In this document: positions 50,501-59,500 of the stretch, piece after piece | How positions within the stretch are numbered: the first letter of the stretch is position 1 | Layout of the letters: every line of letters starts with the position of its first letter | Source: Nepenthes gracilis | Lineage: Eukaryota > Streptophyta > Magnoliopsida > Caryophyllales > Nepenthaceae | DNA: 64,000 nt | Direction of reading: 5' to 3' | Assembly (NCBI GenBank): GCA_033239525.1 | Contig: BSYO01000014.1 | Location: 13,252,021-13,316,020 of the forward strand | The notes under the pieces: generated by a model | The model's input: the letters and a program-made list of their open reading frames with translations, nothing else | Told to the model about the DNA's origin: nothing | Database searches by the model: none | Position numbers and translations under genes: made by a program

Positions 50501-53500
50501 TTAGCGACTAATTATGGTTTTGGGGGTCTCCTTTCCAGATTTATCCCATATCCTTTTAGGCAAAACCATCGACCATATCCTTTTAGGCGAAAGCATCAAC
50601 CGCACGATGTTTGAGCAGAGCCAAGCTCATACCCCTCATACCCAATGCTACTTCTGAATCGTCAATGATCCTATAGATGAGTATTATCCAAGTGCCGACG
50701 CATCTTAGTTTGTCCCTAGCCCCTTTAAACCGCCCTGTCCTCCTCATCAGCCTCTCTGGTATCATGGGTTAGCTCTCTAGGGTGTTCAACCAACTCACCA
50801 TCACATCTACCAATCAATCTCAACTGAGCACGTAGAGTCTCATGTCCTTGAGGGATTTAGACGTGTTAACACTCATATCGACCAGCTCGATGACCACGAC
50901 CATATATGAGGGGAAGCTTGGATCATATCTTTGATAAGCTTCATTTGAGGCGGGACAGTGACCACTCCAATACTGATTGACACAGCCGTTTAGAATTCCT
51001 GACAAAAAGGGAGAATAGAGCATTTTGTTGAGAAGCATTGATGTATTGCTAGATTTGAATTTAAACTTATTATTCTCCATTATTGTTATATATTAATCCT
51101 CCTTAATAAACTATAATTCTCTGTTGTTTATGTCTACATATATTGGCACTAATCTTATCTAACTAGGAAGAAATATTTAAGTGCCATCATTTGCTATTTT
51201 TTAAGGAGTAAATTTTTATATACATGAATTCTATCTTAGGGGTGTATAAATCCATAATTCATATATTCATAGTTTTTGTCCTATAAGGAATTTTGTCATG
51301 GATTTGTCAAAGGAAGAGATTGTTAGGAAGATCTTATATTGGCATATTCCACAACTAGATATACAAGTGGTCTAAAGGATTCTCAAATGCCAATGAAAAC
51401 GAGTGCCAAATACGCTCCTATTCTATGCAAATGCACCCTCTTCCAATTTTCACATTAGATCCACGCCCGAACCATGCATGAGCACATTTTGTCCAATACA
51501 TCTGCACCCAATATGCATCTAAGCTGCGCATGAGTGCATTTAACCTAGTATACCCACGTTTGATGTGTGCCTGTATGGTGCACATGCGCTGGAGCTGCCT
51601 TCTTATTGATGCCTATACGCCTGATGCACACTGAAGACGTACATGCACTGAGGTAATGCTTTCTCAATAGCCGCGTGTTTTGACCAAATTTTTAACCAAC
51701 TCTATATGTTTCTTATTCTTGACTAAAGAGAAAGAGATAGAGAGAAAAAAACGGATGCAACACAAAAACTCCTATTACTTAATGTAAAAAAAAAAAAAAA
51801 TTATTACTTGAGATAAATTACCAAGGTTTTCTCACCCAACCTTCTCATCTATTGTTTACACACTCCAACATGTAAACATTTATTAGTTCGTTGGTGGCAT
51901 ATACACTAAGACCCAATAGTGCGTAGAGATTCACTAGCAAGTAAAGTAAGTTTAATAAAAAGATTAGAAACTATCCAATTTCGCTACTGCAAACAAATTT
52001 AAGAAGTTTCTTAGTAAGAGTCACAAGTTGGAAAAAAGTCGGCTAATATTTAGTGCGTCTGTACCACTCAAACTATAAATTAACTTTCATATTGCATTGC
52101 TTTTATTGGATGGAGAAACTCAGCGAGTTTTACTCAATAACTAATTAATTACCGAGGTTTCCCTTTATCACTAAAATCTGTGTTATTTTTTTATTGTTTC
52201 AAATTTATTTTGGTAATATATATTTTTGTGGAAATCAATTTTTATTTACATTTGGTAAAGAACATACATTACGTGTATTATATATTTGTCTATACTTGAC
52301 TTCTGCCATTCTTACAGGGTCTAAACGAATCGCAATTAGCAAATCCTAGTCCTTTCATAATAAATTGCTGCCAGTTTCACCAAATAGCATGCTTCACAGC
52401 TTGCTTGAACTGGGAGAACAGCATGAATCTTAGTTTTTTGAATTTCATTTCCATGCATGTGAGCCCAACAACTAATTTAAGATGACTTCATTCTCGATGC
52501 GGCATGTACTTCTACTAAAAATAATGATTTACAGAAGATGGCCCAAACTATAGCACCTGAAACTTGTTTAGCCAAGTCTGCACAAGACCGACAAAATCCT
52601 CACAAGTAGTTGACCCATCAAAACTTTGAAGTGATTTGTATACAATCTCATCAGGGCTCTGCATATCAAGAGTAAATTAAGCAAAAGACACATGAAACAA
52701 GGAAGCCAAATATACATACTAGATAGCCAGTGGAACATAATTCTAGTTGATTGCATGTCTTCTAGCTGTCTAATGCCCCAGAAGAATCAACAGGAAAATT
52801 AAGGAGACAATATTGTCATTTGTAACAACATACCTGAAAATAAAGCAGTAATTTGCAAAAGGCAAATTTGGTCAAGCAGAAACTCCTACGTACACATAAG
52901 GCTTTCCATTAATACTTCCATTCTTTCCTGGATTGGGTCGCGGAGAATGGGATAAACAGCAAGATCCATAAGTCATGAACTCATGATTATTCGGTGACAG
53001 CAATGTTGCCTTTCCAATGATATACAGAGCAGAGAGAGTCTCTTTCGAGAGCTCCATCTTCTCAAACTCTATTTCAAGGAGTCCTTGAGGAAATACTATC
53101 ACACACTCTTTCTGTGTCATGGGGCCCATGTGGGACATACAAGATTTTAGAAGGTCCTATGCTGAAATTGAAAGTTGTACATTCTGGTTCCATCTTATAT
53201 GATTCCGCTAGACATAAATATAGAACTTTCCTACATAAGATCATCTAAAATGAGGGCCAAGTTCTCATGAATTTCTTAAATTGTCACCTGAAACTGTTGA
53301 TATGGAAAGTTATTTTAACAGTTTAACAAAAACATGCAAGTTCACTGGTAGCTACAACAGAGGCGTACTAGTTTTGTTCTTTAAGTATCTACTCTAAAAT
53401 ATCTGCAAATAAAGAAGATGGCAGAGGGGATTTACTATTACGAACCATAAATGAGCTGACAAAGGCATGCGAATGTGTTCCACGCAGCGGTATCCCAAAC

Positions 53501-56500
53501 AACCTCCCAGCCAAAACATTGCTGTTACATAAAACAAAAGGATGCAAAAGTGACAATTGAAGGAGCCAGCAAAGAAAAACGCCCATAAATATCAATAGTG
53601 GACCCAAAATTTGGCATAACAAAACACCAACCGCTGAAAATTGTGACTTGATGAGCTCCCTGGTCTTTCTCTCGTTCACGATTTCAATCATCTCTAACCA
53701 TAAAACAACTCCCTCATTTTGTGGCACAAAAGACAGAATTTCTGCTTCATATTTGTGCATTTTAATAAGACAACTAGTTTGTTTTCTCTACCTAATTCAA
53801 CTGTCTCTTTTCATCTTCCACTTGCACAAAAACAGATGATTTTGTTGCAGCAGAATGGCTACCCAGATGTAGTTATAGAAAGGATATCGAATAAAAAGTT
53901 TTGAAGCACTGATTAAACACAATATTGGGAAGGCAAGGGCTAAGAATTTTTTTCCTGAAAAAAGAAATACCTTGTTGCATCAAAACCTCCAATGTAACAG
54001 TATTTCGATGCACTTATTCCACCATCAGGCCCCTGTTCATAAAGTGGGGAGTAAGATATTTTGCCAATATATAAAAGATACTGATAAGAATTAAAACTAT
54101 AAATTCATAAAGGGAAAAAAAAAAACTGAGACCTGTGCCCTCCGAAGCCCAAACTCAAGTAGAATTTTAGACTTCCCTGCAACAAACCGGTGCCTAGCAG
54201 CATTTGTGGCCACAAGTGATGCATAGTTGACGAGATTGAGAAGAGTAGTTTCTAGAAGTTGCACCACCTGAACGGACAGGTAGAAGCATGGGTATATAGT
54301 TAACACCACACCAATATTGAGGAACACAAAATTTATGTTTGAAAATAAAATTAAGAAAAATAAAAATAAATAAAAATAAAAAAAGGAAAAAAAAATATGT
54401 GGCTGGAGAAAATTATAACCAACAATACTACTCACAGCAATGGGTCCTTCCACTCTCAGCAGGGGTACCCTAGGAGAAACAACTGATCCCTCTGGAACAG
54501 CGTAGACTTCAACATCTGAGCAGTCCAGCTTTCTAAGATAATCTAGAAAACCCTCCTAAGGTTGAAGTTCAAAAGACCAGTCAGTCATTTTCTTGTTGGT
54601 GATCAACAAGTATAAAACAAAATTAAGACTGGTTATTTACTATGCATTGTCTTATCAAATAAACCGTTCCTTAGGGTGTATAAAAATAAGAACAATACCT
54701 CATATTCCTAGACTATGAAGAAGAGAAATGATGTGCAGTGATACAACACAAAAAATAGGTTCTTTATTGACAAGAAGATATACATGATGTGATTTAAGGT
54801 GGCAAGAAAAGAAAAGGACCAAGCAATCTACCAACCAATTTTTTGCATCATTTAGAAAAACCCGAAAAATTGGTCCTTCCGATGCGTAAGATCCTTTCAC
54901 ACATTGTACTTCCTGACAGCCACACATATTCATTGATACTGAACTAATATACCTAAATTCATGATCTGCAGTTACATGTTAACTAAATTGTTCTACCAAA
55001 TCCAAGTTCAGTGATGGAAAATTAATTTACACCTCATTCACTTTGATTAATACTCTCTACTCCTGAGTAAAGAAGGTTACTCGATGTGGTGAGAAAGAGA
55101 GAGCCATTGGTCCACACTATATATTTATAATATCCAGAAGAAAATGCACACAAAATAAAGATCTCTAATTGTTAAAAAATGAAAGCCCTTGAACATTAAT
55201 CTTTGATCTTGGAAGAAGAAAACACCCTCAAAGACCTTATATTACATGTCAAAGCAACCAATTACATCCTAGGAATAGAAAGCCCCTCCAGCCGCCACAA
55301 AGGGGGGAGGGGGAGTGGAGTTTGACTAGAGAAATTTTATGATGAAAATTAGCAAGAAAAAGTTCTCCTTGTAACCCAAAAAAATCCTGGTTCACACATT
55401 CTGAACTTGTTTCCCGTCATTATCCTACCATCTATAGCTTCTCATAGGAAGTAAAACCAAAATATGATCAACATCCATAGTTACCTCACAATTACTAGGT
55501 AAGGCATCACGGATAAAACTGATATTCTCCTCTGTCAATTTAAAGTTCGCAATGAACATTATGCACTCTTCTAAGCCAGCAAAGACTGTATATTCACCAC
55601 CAAAGGGGCACTTCCGGAAAAATAAATCAAACCTGCAACATAGAACTGTAAGGAAGCAATGGACCTTCTGAAAAAGACATTGACGTGCTGCTACAATTGA
55701 AGCAATGAATATTAAACCAACAATAAGAATCCTATTACTGCAAGACAGTACCAGCAGCTTTAAACCAACAATAGCAAATGAACGGCCAAAAAGGCAGCAG
55801 ACATTTTTTTTTTCTCTTCCCTTATCACATTAGTAAGAAAAGAAATGCAACAATTATAGAAATAATCATTACAAGTTAAAAAAATGCCATTTGCTAATCA
55901 AAAATTTTCTTGCTTGAGATGGCAATTCCTTCCAGTTTGGGTAAAAATCTAATCTGCCCCATCTGTCACGAGATGTGGGAAGGAAGTGAGCAGATGGACG
56001 GAGGTTGAGAAACTTGGTCAAACCTATACAAGGACGGAGGCAAGGGATGGACCTAGCTTTATCTCTGTTCTGCAGCAGTCTATTTCCTCCACTAGGAAGT
56101 ATATTATTATGGCTCGGATATTTAATAATGCTCCATGTTAGATAATGAACATGTAAGGGCATCCTCTCCAGCTCTTGAATAAAGCTCTGAAAAAACAGAT
56201 GTTAAAAACCTCTAGTTGGTGGTTTTGGGTTGTGGTTGTGCCTCGTGTGTGGGTGACATCCGTTTGATGTCCAGTCAGAATAGATTTTGTTTAAGATCAG
56301 GAGAAAAAGGTCTCCAAATATTCTTATTTGGTGGTTCATGGAGCTGTTTAGTGAAAGGAAGTGCCACGTCAAACTATGAACTGGATTGGGAAAACGGTGC
56401 CCTATTGATCAATTCCACAATAGAAATTGATGGCATATAGACCGGTACCAAATAAATATTATCGTTATTACGGTTATAATACTGAAGCATAGTTTATTGG

Positions 56501-59500
56501 GGTGAAAACTCTTCCATTACATTCGACAGTATAATTTTTGGGGTGTAAAAAGACTTTATTAATATGCTTCAATATTGCATGACTCATACAGGAATACTAG
56601 AAATCAGAACCAAGATTAAGAATAAAGAATGTAATTTAGAGAAAACATCTGTCCTCCCACAATATTTTGGCAATATTTGTGATAATAAATGAGTCACTAG
56701 GCACCACTCAGCCAGTCATTGTCATTACTTTAACCATAATGCAACAAAAATAACGCACTGATTTCTGCCTCTAGTCAGCTACCAATTCCAAATTATCAGT
56801 ACATTTCTTGTATTAGAAAATACGTGATATTATATTTCCATTTTTTGTATTATAGTATATTGTGTATTTAGGAAATTGTTTATTGTATTTCGATATTACA
56901 TTATTTGTATTTTATTTTTCTTTTTAACAATTAGGCAATTTTGTATTAGTTTTAGGCAAATGTTGTAAATAAAATCCCTCCACCCTCGTGCAGTGTGTTG
57001 TGAAGCAATTGAGTATCTTTCCAGAGCATTAAATGAAACGGCAGCTTTGCTGCCATCTTCCTCTTCCATTTTTGCTTCTTGTTGCTTCCTTCGTTTAGCT
57101 TTGGCCTCTTCAAACCCTCTCACGATTTCTTACATGGTATCAGAGACATTGAATCACAGCCTTCTCCTTCGGATAATATGTCCAACGTCGATCCTTCCAC
57201 GACCGCTTGCAACCCTAATCTGTTGCGGTATCAAAATTTTTCAGATCCCACAAATCCATTTCGCCTGGAACCCGGTGATAGCCCTTCCACTACTCTGGTC
57301 GCCGATTTGCTCACCACCGACAACTACTCTACTTGGTCCAGAACCATGCGTCGAGCTTTGAGGGCCAAAAACAAACTTCACTTCATCGATGGCACTGTTC
57401 CGAAACCCATCGACTCCAATGATCCCCTTTTTGAAGCCAATGATATGGTTGTATCTTGGATACAAAACTCCATTAGCCCATCTATTAAAGCTAGTGTCGT
57501 TTTTGTTGATGACGCCTTCGAAATCTAGAAAGAGTTGCGGGATCGTTTCACCCAGCAAAATGGTTCTCGTATTTTTCAACTCAAAAAATCGTTGGCTTGT
57601 CTCTTGCAAGAGCAAGATCCGGTAAGTATGTACTATGGCAAGTTGAAAACAATCTGGGATGAGCTTTTCATATATGACCCCATCCCAAATTGTACATGCG
57701 TGAAATTACAGATTCTTGTCGAGCGCTATCAGAGGGATTGCGTTATTCAGTTTTTAATGGGTTTAAATGATTCTTATACTAACGTTCGGGACCAGATTAT
57801 GTTGATGGATCCTCTCCCATCCATCAACAGAGTCTTCTCCGTTATACAGCAACAAGAAAAACATCATCGGATGTTATCCTCTGTTCACACCGAACCAATG
57901 GCCTTACGGGTTGTCAATAACCCTAAGAAATTTGTGAAACAAACCTCTATGCAAAAGAAAGACCGGCCCTTTTGTGTCCACTGTCGTGTCTCAGGACACA
58001 CCCTTAAACAATGCTTTAAGGTTGGGAATGCCGAAATACCTATTTGTCCTCACTGTAATAAAACGGGTAATTCCGTTGATAAGTGTTACCAACTCCATGG
58101 TTTCCCTTCCAATCCGAAATCTCATGGTAAGTCTGGAACGAATACTTTTTCAGCCAATTATTCCAGTTTTAACACCATTGCTAATCACACGGGCAAAGAG
58201 GATGATAAAGTCGCCTTGACAAAAACTCAATTCAGGCAACTCATGAGTTTACTGCAATCTAAAGACCCTGCTGTCTCTGCCCAAACAGCTAAAGAAATTG
58301 CTTCCCCTTTTGATCCCACTGGTGATCAGTCCAAAGCGGGTAGCATGACCGGTATTATTCCTTACTATGTCCCTTTTGCTTGCAATAAAAATTGCACTTG
58401 GATTATGGACACAGGGGCCACAGATCACATGATCTGCGACCCCTCACTGTATTTGCATAAACGGCTTGCTGTTGGCAGTTCTATGAAACTGCCTAATGGG
58501 AGTACAGTGCCCGTGTCACATGTTGGTGATGTTAAACTATCTGCCAGGATTACCCTTACTAACGTGTTATGTGTTCCCTCTTTCAGTTTTAATTTGCTTT
58601 CTGTGAAAGCTCTCACTGCTTCTGTTCATTGCTGCACGTTATTTTTCTCTAACCTTTGCTTGATTCAGGACCTTGCCTCCTGGACCACGATTGGGATGGG
58701 TGAAGCGAAAAATGGTTTATATTATCTGCTGAATAACGACGTGCACCCAAATGCCTTGGCTGGCCTTCTCTCCAAATTTTCGAAGCAGATTGCAAAGCCC
58801 TCTGCTAATTTGTTTCTTTACCCATTAACTTATGGCATTATAGATTAGGACACGTGTCCCATTCTAGAATTCAATTGATACATGATCCAGTTGTAAAAGA
58901 AGCATTACATTCTTTCAATGAGATTCCATGTTCCATTTGTCATATGGCTAAGCAACGTCGCCTTCCCTTCACTCCCAGCATCCATAAGTCACACACTTTA
59001 TTTGCTATGGTACATTGTGACTTATGGGGACCCTTTTCAGAAGAATCTTACGACGGATATAAGTATTTCTTGACCATCATTGATGACCTCTCAAGAAGTA
59101 CTTGGATTTATCTTCTGAAATAAAAATCTGACACAAAAATGTGCTTAGAAGCCTTTTACAATCTTATCGCAACACAATTTAGTGTCAACATTAAAATCAT
59201 TCACACCAACAACGGGTCCGAATTCAGCCTGGGAGATTTCTACAGTAAAAAAGGTGTTATCCACCAACGCAATTGTGTGAAAACACCACAGAAAAACGGT
59301 GTTGTTGAGCGCAAACACCAACATTTATTAAATATAGTTAGAGCTATTAGATTTCAATCAGGGCTTCCACTGAAATATTGGAGTGATTGCATTCTGACTG
59401 CAGCCTATATTATCAATAGAATCCCCACTCTCGTGTTGGAAAATAAGACCCCATATGAAATTTTATTTGGAGTCAAAACAAGTTATGATCACTTACGTAC

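Larger units (their letters stand above)
43820..52357 (+). mobile_element. Old Copia-type LTR retrotransposon in NAPRT intron 7
   Basis: LTRs 43820-47124 (interrupted) and 51321-52357 align along their whole length. The primer-binding site TGATATCAGAGC follows the 5' LTR and a purine tract (AAAGGAAGAGAT) precedes the 3' LTR. Flanks TACTA (43815-43819) and TAATA (52358-52362) match at 4 of 5 bases, as a diverged target duplication. Inside are a decayed gag (47169-48960) and an unrelated plant-transposon-like fragment (49734-50420). No protease, integrase or RT was seen, so it is non-autonomous or has lost pol. Its direction is opposite to NAPRT. Confidence 0.82.

Noticed and set aside
54097..54453. 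118-codon minus-strand ORF as a separate gene
   Set aside because: It merges NAPRT exon 4 with intron sequence.
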